Positions 52,797-62,902 of a stretch of DNA of 64,000 nucleotides are shown in pieces. How positions within the stretch are numbered: the first letter of the stretch is position 1; every line of letters starts with the position of its first letter. The notes under the pieces are model-generated. The model was not told where the DNA came from. It did not search any database and worked only from the letters and a program-made list of their open reading frames with translations. The DNA comes from Paenibacillus sp. OV219 (GTDB lineage Bacteria > Bacillota > Bacilli > Paenibacillales > Paenibacillaceae): NCBI RefSeq assembly GCF_900110075.1, contig NZ_FOCJ01000001.1:992001-1056000 (forward strand). Reading direction: 5' to 3'. A program made the position numbers and the translations under genes.

Positions 52797-52836
52797 AGGA
52801 CCGTATTCCCGAGTTGGGAGTACGGTCCTCTTTCAT
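52797..52836. terminator. Terminator between phosphatase and esterase genes
   Basis: AGGACCGTA pairs with TACGGTCCT (52797-52805/52821-52829), inner CCC with GGG, followed by CTTTCATTT; A-rich on the other side. Confidence 0.85.
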
Positions 52837-52847
52837 TTCGTGCCAGC

Positions 52848-53591
52848 TTAAGCCTCTGCGTGCAAAAAAGTACGAAGAGCATCCGGGATATGCTGCTGCC
52901 AGAAGCCCCACACGTGATCGCCATTGTGCTCACTGTACGCGATACGAGCTCCTTTGCGCTCTAGTATCGCTCTCATCTCGCGGTTAATTGCCACGAAATC
53001 ATAGACTGTATCACTATCGGATTTAAATGCAGTTTCTTGCAAGCCTACGATCATGAACAGAGATAGCTGACTAAGATCAGGAGCTATCTCGACGATTGCA
53101 CGTGAAGCGGGATAAAAGGCGCCAGACAAGGAAATAACTTGATCGAACAAATCCGGATAGGAGAGTGCGATATGAAGACTTACAGTTCCGCCTAACGAAT
53201 CGCCTGCAAGAATACGAGCGCTCTTCTCCCGTCTAGCTGGATACTTGGACTCGATATATAGAATAAGTTCATCTCCGAAGAAAGCGACATAACCCTTATG
53301 GCGATCACCATTCGGTGCATACTCTGCCGTACGGTGCGCGAGGTCGACCTCGACGCCTACTATAATGAACGGTTCGATTCCTTCATCGAGAATGAGCTGG
53401 TTCGCTGTAGTTGCTATACGTCCGAAGTTAAAGAATTGTTCGCCGTCCTGACAGTAGACGACAGGATAGCTGAGCAGCTCGTTGTAGCCCGGCGGCAGAT
53501 AGATGCGTAGATTCCGCTGAACTTCCGGCAAATTTTGACTAGAAATAACATCCTTCACGATCGTTCTCTTCAAATAACGTGCATCAGTCAT
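52848..53591 (-). CDS. Esterase family alpha/beta hydrolase
   Basis: A 247-residue hydrolase of the putative-esterase (esterase D / enterochelin-esterase-like) type. RIYLPPGYNELLSYPVVYCQDGEQFF is the family start, GDSLGGTVSL holds the nucleophilic Ser, and NGDHVWGFWQQ carries the His. No signal peptide is seen. The start at 53591 has AAGGAG 9 bases upstream. It is transcribed away from the pdh operon. Confidence 0.87.
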   Translation of the reverse strand: MTDARYLKRTIVKDVISSQNLPEVQRNLRIYLPPGYNELLSYPVVYCQDGEQFFNFGRIATTANQLILDEGIEPFIIVGVEVDLAHRTAEYAPNGDRHKGYVAFFGDELILYIESKYPARREKSARILAGDSLGGTVSLHIALSYPDLFDQVISLSGAFYPASRAIVEIAPDLSQLSLFMIVGLQETAFKSDSDTVYDFVAINREMRAILERKGARIAYSEHNGDHVWGFWQQHIPDALRTFLHAEA

Positions 53592-53798
53592 GAATAAAAC
53601 TCCTTTGTCCTTGCATGGTTTGTACGTGTTGTGGGTAAACAAAAGGGAGGCGGTTCAATGCAGATTTTACAAGTGTTTCCTATTCTGCCTCAGTTGTATT
53701 ATCCTGTACTAGTACATTGATAGTTCTGTTACATATACAATTTAGCAGGCTGATAGATGAAATGTTGCAAAATACAACGGTTTATACAGTTTTATGCT

Positions 53799-54949
<1,151 letters not shown>

Positions 54950-54991
54950 TGGGATGACAACGTAAAGCAAGCTAAGGAGGAACTCGCGACA

Positions 54992-55969
54992 ATGGCTCAA
55001 ATGAATATGAAAGAAGCGATCCGCGATGCAATGCGCGTGGAGCTGAAGAATGACCCGAACGTGTACGTCTTCGGTGAAGACGTCGGTAAGGTCGGCGGCG
55101 TATTCCGTGCGACTGAAGGACTTCAAGGAGAGTTCGGCGAAGACCGCGTATTTGATACGCCGCTTGCTGAATCTGCAATCGCAGGTATGGCAGTAGGTAT
55201 GGGACTTCAAGGTTTCCGTCCAGTTGCGGAAATCCAATTCGTCGGCTTCATCTATGAAGCGATGGACCAAATGTTCATCCAAGCAGCGCGTATGCGTTAC
55301 CGCTCTGGCGGCCGTTACAACTCGCCAATCGTATTCCGTACGCCTTTCGGCGGCGGCGTTAAAGCGGCTGAGCTGCACACGGATTCGCTCGAAGGCTTGG
55401 CAATCCAAACGCCTGGTATCAAGGTTATCGTGCCTTCCAACCCGTACGATGCGAAAGGTCTGCTTGTAGCGGCAATCCGCGACAACGACCCTGTATTCTT
55501 CATGGAGCACCTGAACTTGTACCATGCATTCCGTCAAGATGTGCCTGAAGAGGCGTACACAATCGAGATCGGTAAAGCGAACGTCGTTCGTGAAGGTTCC
55601 GATGTGACGATTATCGCTTACGGCCTGATGGTTCACACTGCGGTTAAAGCAGCTGAAGAGCTCGAGAAGAGCGGCGTGAAGGCTGAAGTTATCGACCTTC
55701 GTACGTTGCTTCCACTTGATATCGAGACAATCGTAACTTCGATTAAAAAAACAAACCGTGCGATCGTTGTGCAAGAAGCACAAAAAACGTCCGGTGCAGC
55801 AGCAGAAATCATTGCTCAAATCAACGAGAACGCGATTCTCCACCTGGAAGCGCCAGTACTCCGCGTAGCTGGTCCAGATACGGTGTATCCGTTCGCGCAA
55901 GTTGAAGATGCTTGGCTGCCAAATCCGGCACGGATTGTTAAGGCTGTTAATCAAGTGATGAACTTTTAA
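54992..55969 (+). CDS. pdhB: Pyruvate dehydrogenase E1 beta subunit
   Basis: The 325-residue transketolase-like subunit shows NVYVFGEDVGKVGGVFRAT, FDTPLAESAIAGMAVGMG, the GGRYNSPIVFRTPFGGG stretch, HTDSLEG and DLRTLLPLD, all standard. AAGGAGG precedes ATG 54992. It follows pdhA by 42 bases. Confidence 0.98.
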   Translation: MAQMNMKEAIRDAMRVELKNDPNVYVFGEDVGKVGGVFRATEGLQGEFGEDRVFDTPLAESAIAGMAVGMGLQGFRPVAEIQFVGFIYEAMDQMFIQAARMRYRSGGRYNSPIVFRTPFGGGVKAAELHTDSLEGLAIQTPGIKVIVPSNPYDAKGLLVAAIRDNDPVFFMEHLNLYHAFRQDVPEEAYTIEIGKANVVREGSDVTIIAYGLMVHTAVKAAEELEKSGVKAEVIDLRTLLPLDIETIVTSIKKTNRAIVVQEAQKTSGAAAEIIAQINENAILHLEAPVLRVAGPDTVYPFAQVEDAWLPNPARIVKAVNQVMNF

Positions 55970-56004
55970 TCATAGACATCAGGTTGTGAAGGAGGTCACG
56001 GAAC

Positions 56005-57339
56005 GTGGCAAAATTCGAATATCGTTTCCCAGAGCTCGGCGAAGGACTGCATGAAGGCGAAATCGTCAAAATGCACATTACGCCTGGTGCTACGGTAACG
56101 GATGAAGATATTATCATGGAAGTGCAGAATGACAAGGCGATCGTAGAAGTTCCTTGTCCTGTAAACGGCAAAGTGCTTGAAGTGCTCGTGAAGGACGGTC
56201 AAGTATGCCACGTCGGCGATATCGTTGCGATTATCGACGCGGAGGGCGAACTTCCTGAGCAAGCGGCTCCAGCCGGTGACAGCCATAGCAATGCAGCTCC
56301 GGCTGCGGCAGCTCCAGCAGCGGCACCTGCGCCAGCACAAGCAGCGGCTCCGGCTGCACCTGCAGCTCCGGCAGCATCGCCAGCTCCTGCGAAAGCAGCT
56401 GGCGGTCTTGTACTTGCAACGCCAAGCGTGCGCAAATACGCTCGTGAGAAAGGCGTAGATATTTCAACAGTTGCGGGCTCGGGCAAGAACGGCCGCATCA
56501 CTCGTGAAGATATCAACGCATTCGCAGCAGGCGGCGGCTCAGCGGCACTTGCAGCAGCAGGCGCAGCGGTTGAAGCACCGGCAGCAAGCGAAGCGAAAGC
56601 TAGTGCTCCAGCAACAACTGTGCAAGTTGCCCACGACCGCGTTGAAGAGCGCGTACCGTTCAAAGGCATCCGCAAAGCGATTGCGAACGCAATGGTGAAG
56701 TCGATGTACACGGCTCCTCACGTTACAATTATGGACGAAGTTGATGTAACGGCACTTGTTGAGCTTCGTACGAAAGCGAAGCCTCTTGCAGAGAAGAAAG
56801 GCGTTAAGCTGACTTACCTGCCATTCATCGTGAAAGCACTCGTAGCGGCATGCCGTCAGTTCCCGATCATGAATGCGATGCTCGATGAAGAGAAGCAAGA
56901 GATCGTCTACAAGAAGTTCTACAACATCGGTATCGCTACAGATACAGACAACGGCTTGATCGTTCCTGTTATCCACGATGCTGACCGTAAGAATGTGTGG
57001 ATGGTAGCTGATTCCATTAAAGACTTGGCTACACGCGGCCGCGACGGCAAGCTGACGCCAGCTGAAATGAAGGGCAGCACAATTAGCATTACGAACATCG
57101 GTTCCGCAGGCGGGATGTTCTTTACACCAGTTATCAACTTCCCTGAAGTTGCGATTCTGGGTACTGGCCGTATATCCGAGAAGCCGGTTGTGAAGAATGG
57201 ACAAATCGTCGCTGCTTCCGTAATGGCTCTTTCCCTGAGTTTTGACCACCGCCTCATCGACGGCGCAACAGCTCAAAACTTCATGAACTACATTAAACAG
57301 CTGCTTGCTGATCCGCAATTACTTGTAATGGAGGTCTAA
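56005..57339 (+). CDS. pdhC: Dihydrolipoamide acetyltransferase E2
   Basis: E2 forms the core of the pyruvate dehydrogenase complex. One lipoyl domain is present with lipoyl-Lys44 (QNDKAIVEV), an Ala/Pro-rich linker (about 80-135), the peripheral-subunit-binding domain ([15 protein letters not shown] to GRITREDI), a second linker and the acyltransferase core ending with FDHRLIDGA (His and Asp of the active site). GTG 56005 follows AAGGAGGTC. The 444 residues match Bacillus pdhC. Confidence 0.97.
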   Translation: MAKFEYRFPELGEGLHEGEIVKMHITPGATVTDEDIIMEVQNDKAIVEVPCPVNGKVLEVLVKDGQVCHVGDIVAIIDAEGELPEQAAPAGDSHSNAAPAAAAPAAAPAPAQAAAPAAPAAPAASPAPAKAAGGLVLATPSVRKYAREKGVDISTVAGSGKNGRITREDINAFAAGGGSAALAAAGAAVEAPAASEAKASAPATTVQVAHDRVEERVPFKGIRKAIANAMVKSMYTAPHVTIMDEVDVTALVELRTKAKPLAEKKGVKLTYLPFIVKALVAACRQFPIMNAMLDEEKQEIVYKKFYNIGIATDTDNGLIVPVIHDADRKNVWMVADSIKDLATRGRDGKLTPAEMKGSTISITNIGSAGGMFFTPVINFPEVAILGTGRISEKPVVKNGQIVAASVMALSLSFDHRLIDGATAQNFMNYIKQLLADPQLLVMEV

Positions 57340-57343
57340 AACG

Positions 57344-58759
57344 ATGGTAGTAGGAGATGCTTCTCTAGATATTGATTTGCTCGTTATCGGCGCAGGCCCT
57401 GGTGGCTATGTGGCAGCAATTCGTGCCGCACAGCTTGGTCAAAGCGTGCTCGTTGTAGATAAACAATATGTTGGCGGTGTGTGCTTGAACGTAGGCTGCA
57501 TCCCTTCCAAGGCGCTAATTTCCGCGTCGCACCAATATGAATCCATTGGCCACGCATCTTCCTTCGGTATCACGGCATCCGATGTGAAAGTGGAATGGAG
57601 CAAAGTGCAGGAGTTCAAGAACGGCGTCGTTAAGAAATTGACTGGCGGCGTTGGCGCCCTGCTCAAAGCAAATAAGATCCAATTCTTCAGCGGCGAAGTG
57701 ATGTTCATTAACGAGAACGAAGCTCGTGTATTCAATGAACAAGAAGCACCTCGTTACCGCTTCAAGAACTGCATTATCGCAACTGGCTCGCGTCCAATCG
57801 AGCTGAAAGCATTCCCGTACAGCGGCCGCATCGTGTCTTCGACAGAAGCACTTAGCCTGCCTGAAATTCCGAAGAGCCTCGTCGTTATCGGCGGCGGCTA
57901 CATCGGTGTAGAGCTTGGCCAAATGTACGCTCGCTTCGGCACGCAAGTTACTGTAGTTGAAGGCTCGGATTCGATCCTTCCCGGCTTCGACAGCGACATG
58001 TCTGCACTCGTAGCGAAGAAGCTGAAAGCGTCCAAAGCGGAAATCGTAACTGGCGCACAAGCGAAGAGCGCTGTTCAAACAGAGAATGACGTTACTGTAA
58101 CATACACCGTTAATGGCGAAGATAAGACAGTAACAGCAGATTACCTGCTCGTTACGGTTGGCCGTCGTCCGAATACGGATGGTGAGCTTGGCCTTGATAT
58201 GATCGGCGTAAAAATGACTGACCGTGGCATGATCGAGGTTGATGAGCAATGCCGCACTAGCATTCCACACATCTTCGCAATCGGCGACATCGTTGCAGGC
58301 CCAGCGCTTGCGCACAAAGCGATGTACGAAGGTCGCGTTGCTGCTGAAGCGATTGCGGGACAACCAAGCAAGATCGACTACAAGTGCATTCCACTTGTGG
58401 TCTTCTCCGATCCAGAGCTCTCGAGCGTAGGCTACAGCGAGAAGGAAGCGAAGGAGAAAGGCTACAACGTGAAGGTTGGCAAGTTCCCGTTCAACATCAA
58501 CGGACGCGCGTTGTCCCTTGGCGCGAACGAAGGCTTCGTGAAAATCATTGCGGATGCGGATAACGGTCTTGTGCTTGGTGCGCAAATCGCTGGTATCGAA
58601 GCTTCTAACATGATCGCAGAGCTTGGTCTTGCGATTGAAATGGGCGCAACACTTGAAGATATCGCCCTGACGATTCATGCTCACCCAACGCTTGGCGAGA
58701 TCGTACTTGACGCAGCTGAAGTTGCGCTAGGTCACCCGATCCACGCAATCTCCAAATAA
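57344..58759 (+). CDS. pdhD: Dihydrolipoamide dehydrogenase E3
   Basis: E3 reoxidises lipoamide and reduces NAD. FAD-binding GAGPGGYVAAI starts near residue 16; the redox Cys pair is Cys47 and Cys52 (GVCLNVGC). NAD-binding VVIGGGYIGVELGQ is at about 180, FAIGDI follows, and the C-terminal HAHPTLGE carries the active-site His and Glu. It starts 4 bases after pdhC and closes the operon. Confidence 0.98.
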   Translation: MVVGDASLDIDLLVIGAGPGGYVAAIRAAQLGQSVLVVDKQYVGGVCLNVGCIPSKALISASHQYESIGHASSFGITASDVKVEWSKVQEFKNGVVKKLTGGVGALLKANKIQFFSGEVMFINENEARVFNEQEAPRYRFKNCIIATGSRPIELKAFPYSGRIVSSTEALSLPEIPKSLVVIGGGYIGVELGQMYARFGTQVTVVEGSDSILPGFDSDMSALVAKKLKASKAEIVTGAQAKSAVQTENDVTVTYTVNGEDKTVTADYLLVTVGRRPNTDGELGLDMIGVKMTDRGMIEVDEQCRTSIPHIFAIGDIVAGPALAHKAMYEGRVAAEAIAGQPSKIDYKCIPLVVFSDPELSSVGYSEKEAKEKGYNVKVGKFPFNINGRALSLGANEGFVKIIADADNGLVLGAQIAGIEASNMIAELGLAIEMGATLEDIALTIHAHPTLGEIVLDAAEVALGHPIHAISK

Positions 58760-58779
58760 TAAGCTTCATTTGATACAAG

Positions 58780-58819
58780 AAGAGGTCGCGCCGCAGCTCA
58801 CTGCAGCGGGCCTCTTTTC
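58780..58819 (+). terminator. Terminator of the pdh operon
   Basis: AGAGG and CGCAG pair with CTGC.GCG and CCTCT around a short loop, followed by TTTCT. Imperfect but GC-rich. Confidence 0.7.
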
Positions 58820-58871
58820 TACATAAATTACTCTTCTTCTCATTCATTCTATAGCAAGGTGGTGCAGCTAC

Positions 58872-59366
58872 ATGTCAACAGATACAGGCAGCAAATTCAC
58901 GAGTGAATCGAGATCGACGATGATGCAGCTTATTTTCCCGCTCGATACGAATTATCATGGTACGATGTTCGGCGGTAAGGTGATGGAGTACATGGACAAA
59001 ATCGCTGCGATTGCAAGTATGCGCCATGCACGCGGTCCTGTCGTGACAGCGTCGACGGACAGCCTTGATTTTGTTGCACCGATAAAGGTTGGCGATATGA
59101 TTGATGTTGAAGCATTCGTAACCTGGACGCATAAGAGCTCGATGGAGATCTACGTTAAAGTACAAACGGAGAATGTGTATACAGGCGAGCGGAAAACGGC
59201 AGTCACTGCATTCTTCACCTTTGTTGCGCTTGATGAGAAGGGGAAGCCGACTAGAGTCCGAGCAATCGTCCCAGAGACCGAAGAAGAGAAGCAGCTTCAT
59301 GCGTCTGCGCCTGATCGCTACGAACTACGAATGCAGCGAAAACAGGACAGACAAAAGGGCAAATAA
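58872..59366 (+). CDS. Acyl-CoA thioesterase (YkhA/YciA type hotdog)
   Basis: The 164-residue hotdog-fold enzyme has FPLDTNYHGTMFGGKVMEYMDKIAAIAS with the conserved Asn, His and Gly residues, TASTDSLDFVAPIKVGD and TAFFTFVALDEKGKP. It should cleave acyl-CoA esters; chain-length preference is unknown. AAGGTGG precedes ATG 58872. It is flanked by the pdh terminator and the thyA promoter. Confidence 0.92.
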   Translation: MSTDTGSKFTSESRSTMMQLIFPLDTNYHGTMFGGKVMEYMDKIAAIASMRHARGPVVTASTDSLDFVAPIKVGDMIDVEAFVTWTHKSSMEIYVKVQTENVYTGERKTAVTAFFTFVALDEKGKPTRVRAIVPETEEEKQLHASAPDRYELRMQRKQDRQKGK

Positions 59367-59367
59367 A

Positions 59368-59376
59368 TGGTATAAT
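59368..59376 (+). promoter_or_regulatory. Extended -10 promoter of thyA-dfrA
   Basis: TGGTATAAT (extended -10) starts 2 bases after the thioesterase stop and about 40 bases before thyA. No good -35 is seen. Confidence 0.5.
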
Positions 59377-59417
59377 CTTGGGATAGGTATTGTTAAGAGG
59401 AAGGGGTTTGACGTCAA

Positions 59418-60212
59418 GTGAGAGCTTATCTAGACTTGCTTCGCGATGTGCTTGAGAACGGTGTTGAGAAAGAAGACCGGACGGGGACTGGGACGAAGTC
59501 CGTGTTCGGGCGCCAGCTTCGGTTCGATTTAAGCAAAGGCTTCCCTCTCGTTACGACGAAGCGAGTGCATATGAAATCCATTATTCATGAGCTGCTCTGG
59601 TTCTTGAAAGGCGATACGAACGTGCGTTATCTGCAGGAGAACGGCGTTCGGATTTGGAATGAATGGGCCGACGAGAACGGCGACCTCGGTCCTGTGTATG
59701 GCTCGCAGTGGCGCGCTTGGGAGACGTCGGATGGCCGCAAGATTGATCAAATCACAGCTGTTGTCGATTCGATCAAGCGCAATCCCGATTCCCGTCGCCA
59801 TATCGTTAGCGCATGGAACGTTTCGGAGATCGATAATATGAAGCTGCCGCCGTGCCACTTCGTATTCCAATTCTATGTCGCGGGTGGCAAGCTGTCCTGC
59901 ATGCTGACGATGCGCTCCTCGGATACATTCCTTGGCCTGCCGTTCAACATTGCACAGTATGCTCTTCTAACGCATATGATTGCACAGCAATGTGATTTGG
60001 AAGTCGGCGAGTTTATTTATTCCGGCGCAGATGTTCATATATACAGCAATCATATTGAACAGGTCGAGCTTCAGCTGACGCGTGAGCCGTTCCCATTGCC
60101 AACTCTTCATATTAAAAGGAAACCGGACTCGATCTTTGATTACGAATACGATGATTTCGAGATCGTAAACTATCAGCATCATCCAACGATCAAAGCGGAA
60201 GTCGCGATCTAA
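59418..60212 (+). CDS. thyA: Thymidylate synthase ThyA
   Basis: ThyA methylates dUMP to dTMP with methylene-tetrahydrofolate. The 264-residue product fits the E. coli-type short form: [57 protein letters not shown], catalytic Cys146 in [23 protein letters not shown] and [11 protein letters not shown] 59418 has AGGAAGGGG upstream. It is followed 21 bases later by dfrA, which recycles the dihydrofolate it makes. Confidence 0.98.
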   Translation: MRAYLDLLRDVLENGVEKEDRTGTGTKSVFGRQLRFDLSKGFPLVTTKRVHMKSIIHELLWFLKGDTNVRYLQENGVRIWNEWADENGDLGPVYGSQWRAWETSDGRKIDQITAVVDSIKRNPDSRRHIVSAWNVSEIDNMKLPPCHFVFQFYVAGGKLSCMLTMRSSDTFLGLPFNIAQYALLTHMIAQQCDLEVGEFIYSGADVHIYSNHIEQVELQLTREPFPLPTLHIKRKPDSIFDYEYDDFEIVNYQHHPTIKAEVAI

Positions 60213-60233
60213 GAAGGGACCGAGTTCTCGAAC

Positions 60234-60734
60234 ATGACAATTACGATGATCGCCGCAATGGCACAGGGTAGAGTTATTGGTGTTGATAATGGAATGCCGT
60301 GGCATCTGCCTGCCGAAATGGCTCATTTTCGCCGTTCGACTCTTGGCCGGACGGTCATTATGGGGCGCAAAACGTTTGAATCATTCGGATCGCGTCCGCT
60401 TCCGAAACGTCGAAATATTATTTTGACGCGGAGTCATGACTTTGCGCCGGAAGGCTGTGAAGTTGTTCACTCGATTGAAGAGGCCCTTACGAAGTATAGC
60501 GCCGATTCTGGGAATAACGATGAGCTGATGGTTATAGGCGGGACGGAGATTTATAAGCAGTTCCTTCCATATGCAGACAAGCTGCTGTTGACTGAGGTGG
60601 AAGCGGATGTCGCAGGTGATGCGCATTTCCCGGAATTTTCCTTAGGTGAGTGGTCTGTTATGAGCCGTGAGCCATATGCAAAAGATGAGAAAAATGCATA
60701 TGACTTCGAGATCGTAACGTATGTAAGGAATTGA
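60234..60734 (+). CDS. dfrA: Dihydrofolate reductase
   Basis: The 166-residue enzyme reduces dihydrofolate. IAAMAQGRVIGVDNGMPWHLPAEMAHFRRST covers the folate site with the conserved acidic position given by Glu in PAEM, VIMGRKTFES and NIILTR bind NADPH, and VIGGTEIYKQFLP completes the pattern. It is coupled to thyA as in many Firmicutes. Confidence 0.97.
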   Translation: MTITMIAAMAQGRVIGVDNGMPWHLPAEMAHFRRSTLGRTVIMGRKTFESFGSRPLPKRRNIILTRSHDFAPEGCEVVHSIEEALTKYSADSGNNDELMVIGGTEIYKQFLPYADKLLLTEVEADVAGDAHFPEFSLGEWSVMSREPYAKDEKNAYDFEIVTYVRN

Positions 60735-60937
60735 AATGCCGTACAATATGTGATAAAGTGCAAATGATTGTACGGAAAATCCATTTATAGTGATGAGCCT
60801 GCTTGCTACGATAATGAGAATAGTTAATCAGGTTTATAATGGGAAAGTTTGATATTGAATAATAGACTGATTCCCGATATAGTTTTAGAGAGATATGCAA
60901 CATTCGGAATGGGAAAATGGATGGAGGAAAAGCAGTC
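60735..60937 (+). other. Intergenic region before gltD
   Basis: About 200 AT-rich bases. A TATAAT lies at 60835-60840 without a clear -35 at 17 bases. I looked for a GlnR/TnrA operator (TGTNA-N7-TNACA) and found none. No small gene with a ribosome site is seen. Confidence 0.4.
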
Positions 60938-62425
60938 ATGTCTACACCTACAGGTTTTATGGACTACAAACGCGAGCTGCCGGCAGATCGCGATCCGCTT
61001 GAACGGATTAAGGATTGGGAAGAATTTCATAAACATTTTAGCGATGATCAATTGAGAACCCAAGGCGCGCGCTGCATGGATTGCGGAACGCCTTATTGTC
61101 ATACAGGTATGGAATTGTCGGGCGGTGCTTCCGGCTGTCCAGTGAATAACCTCATTCCGGAATGGAATAACTTGATCTACCGCGGCCTATGGCGTGAAGC
61201 GCTGGATCGTTTGCACAAAACGAACAATTTCCCTGAATTTACAGGTCGTGTTTGCCCGGCACCGTGCGAAGGCTCTTGTACAATCGCTCTGATCGGCGAT
61301 GCGGTTACTATTAAGACGATCGAACAGTCGATTATCGACAAAGGCTTCGAGGAAGGCTGGGTTGTACCACAGCCGCCGCTAATGCGTACAGGCAAGAAGG
61401 TTGCAGTTGTTGGCTCCGGTCCCGCTGGCATGGCTACTGCTGCACAATTGAACAAAGCTGGTCACACAGTAACGGTTTACGAGCGTGCAGACCGCATTGG
61501 TGGCTTGCTGACATACGGTATTCCGACGATGAAGCTCGATAAGAAAGTCGTTCAACGCCGCGTTGACCTGATGGAAGCGGAAGGCATTAGCTTCGTTACG
61601 AATGCTGAAGTTGGCGGCAACGTGCCTGCTGAGCAGCTGATGAATGAGTTCGACGCAATCGTTCTTTGTGGCGGTGCGACGAAAGCTCGCGAAGTGGATA
61701 TTCCAGGCCGTGACCTGAATGGTGTTCATCTTGCTATGGACTACTTGAACGGTACAATTAAGAGCTACCTTGACTCCAATTTGGAAGATGGCAACTATAT
61801 TTCGGCAAAAGATAAAGACGTCATCGTTATCGGCGGCGGCGACACAGGTACAGACTGCGTAGCAACAGCGCTTCGTCACGGCTGTAAGTCGATTACACAA
61901 TTCGGTACAGTGGGCAAAGCTCCGCTCGTGCGTGATAACGAAAAGAATCCTTGGCCGCAATTCCCGAACGTGTACACGCTTGATTACGCTCAAGAAGAGG
62001 CGAAAGCTCTGTACGGTGCTGACCCTCGTGCATTCTCCGTGCTGACGAAGAAATTCGTAGGCGACGAGAATGGCAACTTGAAAGAGCTGCATACGGTCCA
62101 AATTGAGCGTACAGTTGATGAAACTGGTCGTAGAATTTATACCGAAATTCCAGGTACAGAGAAAGTATGGCCAGCTGATCTCGTTATGATTGCAGTTGGC
62201 TTCGACGGACCTGAGCAAACTTTGGTTCAGAAGCTTGGTCTTGAAACTGACCGCCGTTCGAATGTGAAAGCGGCATACGGTCAATACAAGACTAGCGTAG
62301 ACAAAGTATTCGCTGCAGGCGACATGCGCCGTGGACAAAGCTTGGTAGTTTGGGCAATCAACGAAGGCCGCGAAGCTGCTCGCGAAGTGGACCGCTACTT
62401 GATGGGAACAACCATGCTGCCATAA
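60938..62425 (+). CDS. gltD: Glutamate synthase small subunit (NADPH)
   Basis: The beta subunit feeds electrons from NADPH to the large subunit of glutamate synthase. The N-terminal Cys motifs for Fe-S clusters ([26 protein letters not shown]) are present, then FAD-binding [28 protein letters not shown](P)-binding [14 protein letters not shown] and [20 protein letters not shown] 60938 has GGAGG upstream and the product is 495 residues. The large subunit gene is not adjacent in this window, so the operon is split or the protein works alone. Confidence 0.95.
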   Translation: MSTPTGFMDYKRELPADRDPLERIKDWEEFHKHFSDDQLRTQGARCMDCGTPYCHTGMELSGGASGCPVNNLIPEWNNLIYRGLWREALDRLHKTNNFPEFTGRVCPAPCEGSCTIALIGDAVTIKTIEQSIIDKGFEEGWVVPQPPLMRTGKKVAVVGSGPAGMATAAQLNKAGHTVTVYERADRIGGLLTYGIPTMKLDKKVVQRRVDLMEAEGISFVTNAEVGGNVPAEQLMNEFDAIVLCGGATKAREVDIPGRDLNGVHLAMDYLNGTIKSYLDSNLEDGNYISAKDKDVIVIGGGDTGTDCVATALRHGCKSITQFGTVGKAPLVRDNEKNPWPQFPNVYTLDYAQEEAKALYGADPRAFSVLTKKFVGDENGNLKELHTVQIERTVDETGRRIYTEIPGTEKVWPADLVMIAVGFDGPEQTLVQKLGLETDRRSNVKAAYGQYKTSVDKVFAAGDMRRGQSLVVWAINEGREAAREVDRYLMGTTMLP

Positions 62426-62456
62426 GATTAAGCTGCATAAGTAACGGCTGATTACA

Positions 62457-62489
62457 AAAGCGCCTTCGGGCGCTTTTTCTTTCTTTTTA
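62457..62489 (+). terminator. Terminator after gltD
   Basis: AAAGCGCC and GGCGCTTT form a perfect stem closed by a TTCG tetraloop, followed by a long T-rich tract. Confidence 0.93.
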
Positions 62490-62521
62490 GCGAATAGATA
62501 AAGAGGAGTGTTGGTGGAGAT

Positions 62522-62839
62522 ATGATTCAGTATGGAGCGGATACAATAACACAGCTGCGATTTCTGTCCTTTAAGCCGCGGTTAGAGCGCCGTAACAACC
62601 AGTGGGTTGACATCGTGATGCGTGCGGAAGTTGCTGAGGAGACACCTGTACCAGAAGGCTTGATTGAAATGTCGATCTATGTCATTTGTACGCTTAGCGG
62701 TGCCATCGCGCAGATCGTTCCGCTTGACGAGGATTGCGACTGCGAGTTTCAGTTCACATCAGACGAGAAGGAACAGATTCGCGCTTACATCGAGAGTGAA
62801 GAAATTCAGTCTCAAATTGCGAAACTAGCACTCTCTTAA
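62522..62839 (+). CDS. Unknown small acidic protein
   Basis: The 105-residue protein has no motif I recognise. The middle (EMSIYVICTLSGAIAQIVPLDEDCDCEFQF) suggests beta strands and the C terminus (SDEKEQIRAYIESEEIQSQIAKL) a helix. It is acidic with no signal peptide or membrane segment. GGTGGAG precedes ATG 62522. It is followed 63 bases later by the membrane protein gene. Confidence 0.7.
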   Translation: MIQYGADTITQLRFLSFKPRLERRNNQWVDIVMRAEVAEETPVPEGLIEMSIYVICTLSGAIAQIVPLDEDCDCEFQFTSDEKEQIRAYIESEEIQSQIAKLALS

Positions 62840-62902
62840 CGCTAGCGGTTTGTGGTAAAATGTACCTGATTGTATTGCTGCGATCAGGAGGATGATGGCC
62901 AC

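Noticed and set aside
57515-58684. A 389-residue minus-strand open frame inside pdhD
   Set aside because: Antisense shadow of a conserved gene, with no ribosome site or motif.
61379-62338. A 319-residue minus-strand open frame inside gltD
   Set aside because: Antisense shadow of gltD with implausible composition.
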